Notes: generated by a model from the letters alone, not told the origin. DNA of 64,000 nucleotides from Siphonodentalium dalli (GCA_032622095.1 CP136068.1:181416796-181480795); one strand, 5' to 3'. Counted from the stretch's first letter, positions 35,007-45,786 are shown. Program-made: numbers and translations.

Positions 35007-35681
35007 TTAACCATTTCAGTGCCAGGTCCGATTTTTGTATCAACCCATATACCCTGTGCCAATGCATTCTCTTATATATGCGAGTCGACCATATGTCGCC
35101 TCGCATATATAAGAGAATGCATTGGCCTAACAATTTTTCATCATTTTTTATTATTTTTTACAATTTTAATATTTTTTTCTTAAATATAGAGTTAACTCTT
35201 TCAGTGCCAGACTTATTTTGTAGGTTTAGTGCCAGGGAATCTTACGTTTTTCATGGGCATCAAAATTATTACTATGAATACTTGGTGATAGTTTTGAGTT
35301 ATAACATGTCCCTAAAGTTTTATCCAGTCTGTTTTTAAATTCGTTATAGCATCGCTAAATTGGAAATTGCAAGGTACGTGTTAATGGATTGTATACATGT
35401 ATAGACACGTGTTGCGTCTATGGTGAATTTGTTACGGAAATAGTATATTGTTAACGTATAAATTGCTTGTATAAAAAAAAATAGGAATTTTCGAAATTTG
35501 TTATTTTTTGATGAAATTTCGTTTTTCGGATTTGACATTGGTTTTGACAAAGAGAAAATGATATGAGAGTTTGAAAATAATTTTTTGTTTGTTTGTTTGT
35601 TAATTTTTTTTATTTTTTTTAATTTTTTTACAGACCTAAATTAGGGCCGATGAGATTGGCCCCTGGCACTGAAAGGGTTAA
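35007..35681 (+). mobile_element. TTAA-flanked element family C, nested
   Basis: TTAA at 35007-35010 followed by CCATTTCAGTGCCAGG; at the right, CCTGGCACTGAAAGGG followed by TTAA (35678-35681). These are piggyBac-type termini with a different sequence from family B. A second left-type end, TTAACTCTTTCAGTGCCAG, occurs inside at 35192, so two insertions may be nested or end to end. One 67-nt hairpin of the A/B type lies at 35059-35125 after CCCTGTG. No transposase. Confidence 0.8.
35345..35475 (+). repeat. 130 bp duplicated segment, copy 1
   Basis: Matches 36158-36288 with only a few changes (TTGCAAGGTACGTGTTAATG, GTTGCGTCTATGG). Copy 1 lies inside the family C element, copy 2 outside it. Confidence 0.9.
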
Positions 35682-35701
35682 ACTCCGATAACAAACGTGC
35701 A

Positions 35702-35778
35702 TGAAACATACATTATGCTCACGGTATGAAACATACATTATGCTCACGGTATGAAACATACATTATGCTCACGCACAT
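35702..35778. repeat. 25 bp triplication
   Basis: Three copies of ATGAAACATACATTATGCTC plus ACGGT. Confidence 0.92.
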
Positions 35779-36536
35779 AATTATGTTCATATTGAACTTA
35801 TTTTATTCTTTAATAAACCCGTATAATGAACTAATACCGGTTATTCCATTGAATGACGCGTGCCACAGTGAAAACACATGACCTCGGTAAATTGACTTGT
35901 GTAGAACATGTATTACATAACTAGTGCCATATTGGACTTCTTTTAGGTTTGAAATTGATTTCCACAAAGCTTTTATATTTCCAAGATATTACTTGGATAA
36001 TCCGAACCGCAATAAATTCCATGGACTACTTTCTCTTGAAAAAATGCGCGTTCTGAAAAGACTGAGCATATTTATTAAATTGTCATGAAAAATATTACGT
36101 AATATACTATTAGATATATAGATGAAATGTATATTTATATCCATCTAATGCGACACGTCGCTAAATTGTAAATTGCAAGGTACGTGTTAATGGATTGTAT
36201 ACATGTATACATACGTGTTGCGTCTATGGTTAATTTGTTACGGAAATATTATATTGTTAACGTATAAATTGCTTGTATAAATTGATTGTATATTTCTATA
36301 TATGTTTGGATATGTTCTAACTTAAACGTTGGCTTTGCAAATAAACAAACAAATATGTTAATATTCAACCTCTGTCGACCTCCGAATAGCTTCAAACTGA
36401 GCTTATGATCCTGGCTGACAAACGAACGTATCAACCCGACACGCATGTTTGTCAATGTTCATATAATGATAACAGCCGACGCTTGGTGTTTTCTCTGAGT
36501 TATGAGCCCCCCAGGCTGATCCCGGGAACGAATATT
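35779..36536. other. Unassigned, with second copy of the 130 bp duplication
   Basis: Positions 36158-36288 repeat 35345-35475. The remainder shows no gene. Confidence 0.5.
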
Positions 36537-37187
36537 ATGGATTAGGCATACTCGTCTATGAGTCTGAACGCACGAGTAAGCTTACGGAGTCAGTCGGGCG
36601 AAATTATTCGATTATGGCGACAGATATATGAATAGTTAAAATCGTGATTGCCTGGCACCACCTTAGTTGGACATTATTTACACATTCCATATTGGTTGAA
36701 GATGTTCTCATTACTTGCTATTTCAACCCATAGTGGAGAAATTGCGTTTTTCTAATTTTTGTCAAAGTTTGCCAGGTTGGAAATGTCCAACAGTTGGAAA
36801 GCTACAAATATCAGTTGTAACATCAAACACAAAGGGTGAACATGGTTGGTCTAGTTCGCAGGGGGGGGGGGGGGTCCAAGTGGAAATTTCTAGGCGTACA
36901 CCACCAACGGCGATCGTTTAACCACATATATGCTTCCATATCACAGTGTTCGACATATATAGACGCGACAAGCGAAAAATGTCGCACCGCACCACAGATA
37001 TGCTTCCATATCACAGTGTTCGACATATATAGACGCGACAAGCGAAAAATGTCGCACCGCACCACAGATATGCTTCCATATCACAGTGTTCGACATATAT
37101 AGACGCGACAAGCGAAAAATGTCGCACCGCTTCATTTCCGTAAACCTACTCGTGCGTTATGTCTCATAGATTAGTATGCCTAATCCA
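36537..37187 (+). mobile_element. TIR element family G, copy 2
   Basis: About 650 bp with inverted ends of roughly 50 bp: GGATTAGGCATACT, CTATGAG and AACGCACGAGTAAGCTTACG at 36540-36585, mirrored at 37136-37184. The interior matches the inverted copy at 33690-34070. Next to the right end a 70 bp unit is present three times (36928-37137). A 14-G run lies at 36861-36874. Non-coding. Confidence 0.83.
36928..37137. repeat. 70 bp triplication in family G
   Basis: Three near-identical units starting ATGCTTCCATATCACAGTGT and including GACGCGACAAGCGAAAAATG. Family G copy 1 has a single related unit, so the expansion happened after the copies separated. Confidence 0.93.
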
Positions 37188-37194
37188 TTTAAAC

Positions 37195-37596
37195 TTTTTA
37201 CCCTGTGCCAATGCATTCTCTTATATATGCGAGTCGACCATAGGTCGCCTCGCATATATAAGAGAATGCATTGGCCTAACAATTTTTTATCATTTTTTTT
37301 TAAATAAATGTTTCTTACAATTTTTAGGACATAAAATAAAAAACATCCATTACCCTGCAGGGAGCCACACAGTGGCCCACACATATATAGAAGCATATAG
37401 AAGAGTGTCGTCTGCTCATGTTTGTCTGGGGCTATGTATGGGTGAAATTATAAAATTGTTAAAGAATACAAGAAAAAATTATTAAAATTGTAAAAAATTG
37501 TTAGGCCAATGCATTCTTTTATATATGCGAGGCATTGGCACAGGGTAAAAAAAATCCCGACTTACGACTGGATTTGATATGGCGGGTCACATATGT
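37195..37596 (+). mobile_element. Hairpin MITE family A, left end missing
   Basis: Starts at TTTTTACCCTGTG without the left terminal repeat and ends with TATGGCGGGTCACATATG. First hairpin intact (about 37207-37273). The second has collapsed: its loop and right arm are deleted, leaving GCGAGGCATTGGCACAGGG. It abuts family G on the left and X-F on the right. Confidence 0.88.
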
Positions 37597-38365
37597 ATTA
37601 TCCCATAATCAGCCTGGGGGTAGCTCTGTTAATATCCCGCTTTATCCCAGTGTCGGCGGAGAGCTGTCTCTGCATGGTCAACATGTATCCTTCAACACCT
37701 ACTTAGTTATTCTGCTGGTCGCGTCTAATCCACTCGTGTGCGCGTGGTCTTATAGGATTGTAACCCCAGGGACCGTATATTTGCATATCGCATTATTTCA
37801 ATCCACCTAATATACAGGCTTAGCTAGTTGTCCAAATCAGAACGCCCCCAACGGAACATCACTTAATTATCACTCACCCACACGAACACTGGACATTGTT
37901 TCTGCTAATTAGCTACCAGAGCGTCCTGCTCTTCTGTTCTGTTCACCCGCGTGATTAGCTAAGCACCCTATATATAACAGGGAGTCACCTCCCGCCCATA
38001 TATCAGCATTAAAGCTCGAGTGATCTAACCCCGTCAATATCAATTCATATCAATTCAGCAGGTCCCACCAACATCATAGCAATTCAGCAGGACCCACCAG
38101 CATCATGGCATATTACCGGGACCCACCAGCATCATAGCAATTCAGCAGGACCCACCAGCATCAGGGCAAATTACCATGACCACTTAAACAGGGGTGGTCA
38201 TGGCGTAAACGCCTTTCCTACCGACTTGACTAATTATTTGCACTGTCAAGACACCTGACATTGTGCTTTATTTGTGAACGGATAAGTTATCGAGGGAAAC
38301 GAAAGACACGGATCAGTTGTCTAGACGTTATCCCCACTGCGTCCCGATGTCAGAGAATGCGTTCA

Positions 38366-38735
38366 ATTCAATTCAATTTATTGGTATATACTCGTCGTCG
38401 TTTTGACATATAGAGTGGAACATATACAGTGTTAAATTTCAAAATATTTATGAATTGTGCATGCGTGCAGTGAATAAATATACAACAATATCATATGGGA
38501 TATGTGGTCAGTAATCAGTGGGTCAGTAATCAGTGGGTTTGGGTCGGTTTTAGTAGTTGTTTTGGTGTGCCTCAGGAGATCCTCGTTATTGATTGGGCTT
38601 TCTTAATAAATAGAGCAAGATTAGTAAGAGTTCGTTTGTTACCGCTATTAAATAGGTCGGTTAGCTTCAATGTATTGGGTCTTTTATAGTAATATTTCTT
38701 TATATATCTTGATCTCAGCTCTTTCAAGTTTGGGC
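38366..38735 (-). mobile_element. 5'-truncated LINE inserted in F
   Basis: Sense strand is minus. It ends in an AATTG tail repeat (plus-strand TTCAATTCAATTCAATTT at 38366). The empty site is visible in copy 1 of F (near 31455), where GAGAATGCG runs straight into the CCGCTTATTCGG side with only a few bases between. Its 5' end holds 51 codons of an ORF2-like frame. Confidence 0.82.
38572..38727 (-). pseudogene. C-terminal tail of a LINE ORF2-like frame
   Basis: Fifty-one codons then TGA. It begins LKELRSRYIKKYYYKRP and contains LFNSGNKRTLTNLALFIKKA, a basic region followed by a hydrophobic helix. This is the pattern at the extreme C-terminus of many animal non-LTR reverse transcriptases. Upstream domains are missing owing to 5' truncation. 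The frame is intact over its short length, so the insertion may be fairly recent, but it cannot encode an active protein. Confidence 0.75.
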
Positions 38736-39062
38736 ATAACCGCTTATTCGGACAGTATAACTGATTGTATCGACATGGGTGTCTATCAGCGGTACACCGA
38801 TTGAAAATAACACAAATCCTGGGAGTCGCCGCGAAATTATGTGTGTGGCTAAGTGAGAACGATTATTGAATAAACTTCTTAGTCCCCCTTCTGAATTAAC
38901 ACTCAGATTTGTTCGTTGACCGATGGATGTCTGGAGCCAAATCACACTGGGCCGAATGGATGTTCGATAGAAAACAGTAATATGTGTGAAGTACAGATCG
39001 CGGCAAATCTCACTGGGTCGAATGGATGTTCGATAGAAAACAGTAATATGTGTGAAGTACAG

Positions 39063-40214
39063 ATATAAATATTACCTCACAATATCTGTGCATACTGTAG
39101 AATAAAACACTTTTTATTTCAAAATGTATTTTTCAATGTCGAAAACAACATCATAACCGTTGATAGTTTTTCAATTGTTTGAACACTTGGAATCTGCCAG
39201 AAACGGACCAATTTAAAACTTACCTTTGATTCTGTTTGATTTGGTCTTGAATAGATCTCAAATGATTTTTTTCTTATTTTAGGGGGTGGGTCCAAAAAAA
39301 TCAGGCGGAAAAAAATATTTTATTTGCACAAAAAGGGTGGGTGGGTAGCAAAAGGGCTGTGAATTTTTTTTGGGCCCTGTATGTGTAAATTTTCTCACGA
39401 CCCCCCCTGAGTTGTTAGCATATTTATAACTTACATGTCTATTCATTATGTGTGGTTCTGTCGATAGTATTGACGTTAATGATCCGAACATTCCCTACTG
39501 ACATGTATAGCCTGTGTCTTATATAAGTTATTTTTTAAAAATACAATCCTTACATGTATAACTTATGTGTCTTATATCATATATTCGTCGGCTTAGAGTG
39601 ACGTGAAACTTTGAATTTTTTGGTTGTGAAAATATACCCAACAATCAAACAACAGACCAGTGGTCCGTGTTCCATGTTCCTATATACATCGCTTGGATAG
39701 TCAAAATTTAGATTCAGCATATGTTTCGATTCACTTTTCCACTATAGTATGACAGTGATAACGCGGAATTTCATCAGGGAAAGGCGTGATAACTATATCG
39801 GCATAATATATGCCTTTTTAAATTGTAACCGTCCTGATCTATAGAGACCAGCAGAACCATTTTCATTTTCATGACTGTGCACGCTATGTGCCAATTTTAT
39901 AATTCGGCATATTATATGCCACTTTAATGATTATTCAGAGCGCGGAATTTAAAGATTTCATCAATTTAAATCGGGTGACTTGTGCTGCTATTTTATTAGC
40001 GCAATGGTATCACGCCCAAGTTTTGCACTTGAGCTAATGATGTAAATAATTATAATTTGATATAGCATAGTATTTACCTGTTTCGTGCATTCCAGATGCA
40101 GTATTAGTTTTATATTTGCATATTATATGTAACCTTGAGTGGCATGACCTGTCTCTGCCACACATCGGATCCAGACGGGTATTTTAATTAATTGTGTATC
40201 AAAATTACAAACAC
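39063..40214. other. Unassigned sequence
   Basis: A+T-rich. The small motif GGCATAATATATGCC and relatives occur at 39801, 39905 and 40118. No gene. Confidence 0.4.
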
Positions 40215-42380
40215 ACAATTTGTGAACAGATATATTATCGAGGGAAAGGAAATCCACGGATCAGTTGTCTAAACGTTATCCCCACTGAGCCCCGATGTCA
40301 GAGAATATGTCTAAACGTTATCTCCACTGCGCCCCGATGTCAGAGAATATGTCTAAACGTTATCCCCACTGCGCCCCGATGTCAGAGAATATGTCTAAAC
40401 GTTATCCCCACTGCGCCCCGATGTCAGAGAATATGTCTAAAAGTTATCCCCACTGAGCCCCGATGTCAGAGAATATGTCTAAACGTTATCCCCACTGCGC
40501 CCCGATGTCAGAAAAAAGTGTCTAAAAGTTATCCCCACTGCGCCCCGATGTCATAGAATATGTCTAAACGTTATCCCCACTGCGCCACGATATCAGAGAA
40601 TATGTCTAAACGTTACCCCCACTGCGCCCCGATGTCAGAGAATATGTTTAAACGTTATCCCCACTGCGTCCCAATGTCAGAGAATATTTCTAAACGTCAT
40701 CCCCACTGCGCCCCGATGTCAGAGAATATGTCTAAACGTTATCCCCACTGCGTCCAGATGCCAGAGAATATGTCTAAACGTTATCCCCACTGCGCCCCGA
40801 TGTCAGAGAATATGTCTAAACGTTATCCCCACTGCGTCCCGATGTCAGAGAATATGTCTAAACGTTATCCCCACTGCGCCCCGATGTCAGAGAATATGTC
40901 TAAAAATTATCCACACTGAGCCCCGATGTCAGAGAATATGTCTAAACGTTATCCCCACTGCGCCCCGATGTAAGAGAATATGTCTAAACGTTATCCCCAC
41001 TGCGCCCCGATGTAAGAGAATATGTCTACACGTTATCCCCACTGCGTCCCGATGTCAGAGAATATGTCTAAAAGTTATCCCCACTGCGCCCCGATGTCAG
41101 AGAATATGTCTAAATGTTATCCACACTGAGCCCCGATGTCAGAGAATATGTCTAAACGTTATCCCCACTGCGCCCCGATGTAAGATAATATGTCTAAACG
41201 TTATCCCCACGGCGCCCCGATGTAAGAGAATATGTCTAAACGTTATCCCCACTGCGCCCCGATGTCAGAGAATATGTCTAAACGTTATCCCCACTGCGCC
41301 CCGATGTAAGAGAATATGTCTAAACGTTATCCCCACTGCGCCCCGATGTCAGAGAATATGTCTAAACATTATCCCCGATGTCAGAGAATATGTCTAAACG
41401 TTATCCCCACTGAGCCCCGATGTAAGAGAATATGTCTAAACGTTATCCCCACTGCGCCCCGATGTCAGAGAATATGTCTAAACGTCATCCCCACTGCGCC
41501 CCGATGTCAGAGAATATGTCTAAACGTTATCCCCACTGAGCCCCGATGTCAGAGAATATGTCTAAACGTTATCCCAACTGAGCCCGATGTCAGAGAATAT
41601 GTCTAAACGTTATCCCCACTGCGCCCCGATGTCAGAGAATATGTCTAAAATTATCCCCACTGCGCCCCGATGTCAGAGAATATGTCTAAAAGTTATCCCC
41701 ACTGCGCCCCGATGTCAGAGAATATGTCTAAACGTTATCCCCACTGCGCTCCGATGTAAGAGAATATGTCTAAACGTTATCCCCACTGCGCCCCGATGTC
41801 AGAGAATATGTATAAACGTTATCCCCACTGCGCCCCGATGTCAGAGAATATGTCTAAACGTTATCCACACTGCGCCCCGATGTCAGAGAATATGTCTAAA
41901 CGTTATCCCCATTGCACCCCGATGTCAGAGAATATGTCTAAACGTTATCCCCACTGCACCCCGATGTCAGAGAATATGTCTAAACGTTATCCCCACTGAG
42001 CCCCGATGTCAGAGAATATGCTAGATTTCCGGTTATTCTGACAGTATAACTGACTGTATCGACATGGTTGTCTATCACCGATAAACCGAATGTTCTGATT
42101 GAGAATAACGAAAATCCTGGGAGTCGCCGCAAAAGTATTTTTGTAGCCAAGTGAGAACGATTATTGAATAAACTCCTAAGCACCTCTTCTGAATTAACAC
42201 TAAGATTTGTGTGGTGACCGATGGATGTCTGGAGTCAAATCCCACTGGGCCGAATGGATGTTCGTTAGAAAACAGTAATATTTGTGAAGGACTGATCGCA
42301 GAAAATCTCTGCAATTTATCACGATTACCTTTGGATCTGATCCTGACAATTAAAGACTATCGATCAATACAGGTAGCTAT
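40215..42380 (+). mobile_element. Module F, copy 3, with internal satellite
   Basis: Left edge TTATCGAGGGAAAGGAAATC at 40233 and right part 42020-42380 (GGAGTCGCCGC, GGATGTCTGGAGTCAAATC, CTGGGCCGAATGGATGTTCG) align with F in the other two copies. Between them a 42 bp unit, present once in the 31.5 kb copy, is repeated about 41 times. Confidence 0.85.
40267..42020. repeat. 42 bp satellite, about 41 copies
   Basis: Unit GTCTAAACGTTATCCCCACT, GCGCCCCGATGTCAGAGAAT, AT. The main variants are GCGCCCC/GAGCCCC/GCGTCCC and TGTCAG/TGTAAG. A few units carry indels (near 40510, 41367, 41585, 41648). Frames stay open in plus-strand blocks of 77-145 codons because 42 is a multiple of three; I regard these as artefacts. 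Confidence 0.96.
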
Positions 42381-42384
42381 ATTT

Positions 42385-42790
42385 AGGATTAGGGGTAGGA
42401 CAACGGTTTCACATAGGTTAGCATTATGGGTGGGTCTTAGGTCCAGGGTCAGGGTTAGGGCTAGAGTTATGGTTAGGGTCAGTGTTAGGGTCAGAGTTAG
42501 TGTTATGGCTAGGGTTAGGGTCAGGGTTAGGGTTCGGGACATGGTCAGTGTTAGGGTCAGTGTTAGGGTCAGGGTGTGGGTTAGGTTTAGGGTTAGGGTT
42601 AGGGTCAAGGTTAGGATCAGGGGTAGGGTCAGGGTCAGGGTCAAATGTAGGGTTATGGTTATGGTTAGGGTCAGTGTTAGGGTCAGGTTCAAGGTCTGGG
42701 TTAGGGTTAGGTTTAGGTTTAGCATTAGGGTCAGGGTTAGGGTTAGGGTTAGGTTTGGGGTTAGGGTTAGGCTCATGATTGGGGTTAGTT
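42385..42790 (+). repeat. Degenerate GGGTTA/GGGTCA hexamer tract
   Basis: Around 65 hexamers based on AGGGTTAGGGTCAGGGTTAG with frequent TTATGG and GTGTTA variants. The register of six is kept, which leaves frames open on both strands (199 plus-strand codons of VRVRVSVRV type). It resembles a decayed telomere-type repeat. A shorter, more decayed tract lies in the same position next to F copy 1 (30945-31095). Confidence 0.9.
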
Positions 42791-43535
42791 ATCAGCGTTC
42801 ACGATACTGATCTTATTGTAATAGTATCACCTGATTCATTCAGCTGCGTTCTCTGGGAATATATACTCCATTTCAGTACTGGTCATACACACCTATTCGG
42901 TGAGCCCTATTGAATAATCTCCCATTGGAGTAACTTATTATAGGCACCATTGTATTGCACAAAACAGTTATCATTTATAATTACGCGTTCCAATACAGAC
43001 CCCTATAACCATCTCAATGGAGACAATGACACCGTGCCATAGGATGTGGTAACGTCACTATACTTATACCGTACACTGAATAGAACCATTGGAACTAAAA
43101 GAAAGACCGAACAAACGAAACCGATAACCGTAAGTTTGTAAATGTGCCTATGGCAACAAGCTGCTGTTCTGTGCTCTCTTTGATTCATGTGGATCTAAGC
43201 TGATTACGCAGCCGACCGAACGCATTAAAGCCACCGCAGACGCTGCGATTAAAATCGTAACTGGGGAAAATAGCAGGTGGAGCATCCACTGCGCATGCCC
43301 ACGACAATATCGCAGCCATATCGCAGCGACCAAGCGATGTTTGATATTTACCAGGAAAATCGTGGCGTGACATTGGCAACGTGTGCGATCGTAGCTGTCA
43401 CATGACCATGGTCGTACTGGTATCACAATTTATATGCTATCGTGTGATCGACCACGTGGATATAATCGCATCTGCAGACATCGCAGCACTATGGAATACT
43501 GTTAGGGCCAACTCGCAACGGGGCGGGGAATATGA
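42791..43535. other. Unassigned, moderately G+C-rich part at 43190-43400
   Basis: No gene supported. Short overlapping frames on both strands at 43148-43426 have no domain. Confidence 0.35.
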
Positions 43536-43875
43536 AATCCGCCAGTCGCGGAAACCGCCGAAAGCGACAAAACATCTGGCTGCGCACACAGATCACCACG
43601 CGAGGGAACCGCGGGAACCGCCGAAAGCGACAAAACACCTGTTGCACACACAGATCACCACGCGAGGGAACCGCCGAAACCGCCGAAAGCGACAAAATCA
43701 AACGAAATCTCGTTTCATTATTTCGCTTTCGGCGGTTCTGTCTTTTGATTTTCTCGCCTCGATGAAAGCGCCGAAAGCGAAATAATCAAACGAGATTTCG
43801 TGGCGAGGGAACCGCGGAAAGCGAAATAATCAAACGAGATTTCGTTTCATTTTGGCGGTTTCGGCGGTTTCGTCG
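43536..43875. repeat. CCGCCGAAAGCGA repeat cluster with inverted copies
   Basis: The motif occurs in direct order at about 43554, 43618, 43679, 43769 and 43810 and inverted at 43719 and 43853. The first two belong to a 64 bp direct repeat (CACACAGATCACCACGCGAG). The segment ATAATCAAACGAGATTTCGT and its complement make an imperfect hairpin at about 43700-43800. Relatives of the motif occur at 34240 and 34608. Confidence 0.85.
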
Positions 43876-44228
43876 CGACACCCGGAACATGCCGGTAAAC
43901 CGACCAGTTTAGCGAATGAAGATGCAACGCAGTAGCACCTGAAAGAAAAACATAGCATATGAAATCACGGCTTATAAACGGTGTCTCGTATTAAAACGAA
44001 TGGGAATATCATACTAGTAAATAAATCAAATCGATATAAAACATGCAGTTTCTAGAAATATGCGTACGTCTACGAATAAGCTGGCACTTTCCCCTCAATG
44101 AGATAAGTAGACTTTAGTGTAATTTTAACTTTCTAAATACAGGAACCCCAAAGGGACGTATATAAAGTTACCCCTTGCGATAAGTGGGTAGACAGTATGT
44201 CTATAAACGGGGGGCGAGGGTGCTTGCC
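43876..44228. other. Unassigned sequence
   Basis: No feature seen. Confidence 0.35.
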
Positions 44229-44585
44229 CATATGGGGCGCCATCCCTGCAAATATTCGTTTTCGGAGATATCTCCTCGTAATTCGGAGATATCTCCTCCT
44301 TTTCGTGGAGATATCTCCTTGGAATTGCAATTCCTAGCAGATATCTGCTTGGACTATGGTCCATTATGGAGATATCTGCTTGGATCCAAGGAGATATCTG
44401 CTTGGATTATGGAGATATCTCCTTGGATCCAAGGAGATATCTCCTCGCAACTACGAGATCTCCATATTCCAAGCAGATATCTCCTTGAAACCGAGGAGAT
44501 ATCTCCATATGTGCGAGCAGATATCTGCTTGGACCCAAGGAGATATCTCCGAAAACGAATATTTGCAGGGATGGCGCCCCATATG
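44229..44585. repeat. GATATC palindrome cluster framed by 48 bp perfect inverted repeat
   Basis: The outer arms, 44229-44276 and 44538-44585, are exact reverse complements. Within 44264-44550 the 12-mer GGAGATATCTCC or its relatives (GCAGATATCTGC, GGAGATATCTGC, GCAGATATCTCC) occurs twelve times, at 44264, 44285, 44307, 44337, 44368, 44390, 44411, 44433, 44473, 44495, 44517 and 44539; a degenerate GAGATCTCC lies near 44454. Spacing is 21-32 bp. Some spacers are themselves palindromic (CCTTGGATCCAAGG). Open frames on both strands are a by-product of the motif. Confidence 0.95.
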
Positions 44586-45786
44586 CCCATGTATGAATTC
44601 AAGGGCCCGCTATTCAATTTTGGCAACGATGTTCAGGAAGGGTGAGAAAATATGGTCGAATACGCTGATGATCATTCACATGAATCAGTAATAATTAATG
44701 AGTGGGTGTCATCCCTTAATTACCCCTGGATCTTGAATACAAGATAGAATAGAACTGCGAATACTATACGTACCATGCAGTTAAGAAACTATATACATGT
44801 AGTATAGAATACTATTCGATAGTTATCTCATACTAATATCACAATTTTCACAAGTACCACTTAACAGAGGGGTATTACTATACCGGTATATGAATTCCGC
44901 GTACATCTTGAAATTGGCCTGAAAATAGGGGAGTGATTCCCTCATTAACGGTCGTTGCAAATTATTGGGGACATACGTTAATTGCGATACCTGTAAATAA
45001 CGATTTCGTGGTTTCCATTATTTGGTATGGGAAACCGAAATATTTTTTAGCAGGCCTTTCGATCCTCATAATCTCATTGTTTTATTTCATATATAATGGG
45101 CTTATATTTGTGAGTATATATTGACTGGAATTTTGCATTACTTGTGCTTTTACTTGCGTTTCGAACGTTGGTTACAATATATCGCAATTTCAATATCGTA
45201 TATACTGAACACGAGCTCTTTGTTGTTGCCGCACAGGGTGTGTGCGTGGAAATCTGAGCGACAGCATCATCTACCACAATCGAATCAAGCAATAATAAAT
45301 AATTATGGTTGAGTTTATATATATTCTTGGAGCCTCTCAGGTTTCCTTATTCATATACAGGGCCCATATTTAGAGGACACTATATTAGAGTTCCTTGTTG
45401 AATATTAAAGCATATAGTTTCTCATCTCTAAAATACTTGTGAATGAATATACCACATATGTGGCGTGATCATAATTGACGAATAATCTATTATAGGATCT
45501 GAAATCCAAATATCAGTGAATAGTATATAGACCCAGGGGCAATATACATAAGCTTCTGATCGACACAAAAGCACACCAAGATGGCCATCTCAATACCTAA
45601 AGTACTATACGTCAGGAGAGTACGTCTTATATTGATAGTACTTAATAGGGGACCTGTGGTTCAATCTACTTCGACAGAATAGGTTATATATTTACTATTC
45701 CATGGAAATGGAATGTAAATCATTTGTGTAGCCGACACATAATGTAAGATTATTGCCAGTAATCATGAACATCTGAGAATTCGGTA
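44586..45786. other. Unassigned sequence
   Basis: About 1.2 kb of A+T-rich sequence. No supported gene or repeat. Confidence 0.35.

Larger units (their letters stand above)
37597..39062 (+). mobile_element. Composite X-F element, copy 2
   Basis: Module X 37597-38215 (CATAATCAGCCTGGGGGTAG, AGTGATCTAACCCCGTCAAT), module F 38216-38365 and 38736-39062, with a LINE tail inserted between. X contains short local repeats of GGACCCACCAGCATCA (38090-38165). F ends with a 65 bp tandem duplication (38948-39062; GAATGGATGTTCGATAGAAA). The F portion joins copy 1 and copy 3 across the LINE insertion. Confidence 0.8.

Noticed and set aside
40267-42020. A CRISPR array
   Set aside because: The 42 bp units are contiguous without unique spacers, and the context is an animal genome.
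42385-42790. A true telomere or chromosome fusion point
   Set aside because: The hexamers are strongly degenerate, and a similar tract follows another copy of the same dispersed element.
42211-42810. 199-codon plus-strand and 139-codon minus-strand frames
   Set aside because: Both are products of the hexamer register of the GGGTTA-like tract.
44184-44691. Overlapping frames of 90-153 codons on both strands
   Set aside because: The GATATC palindrome array is free of stops in several frames; coding is unlikely.
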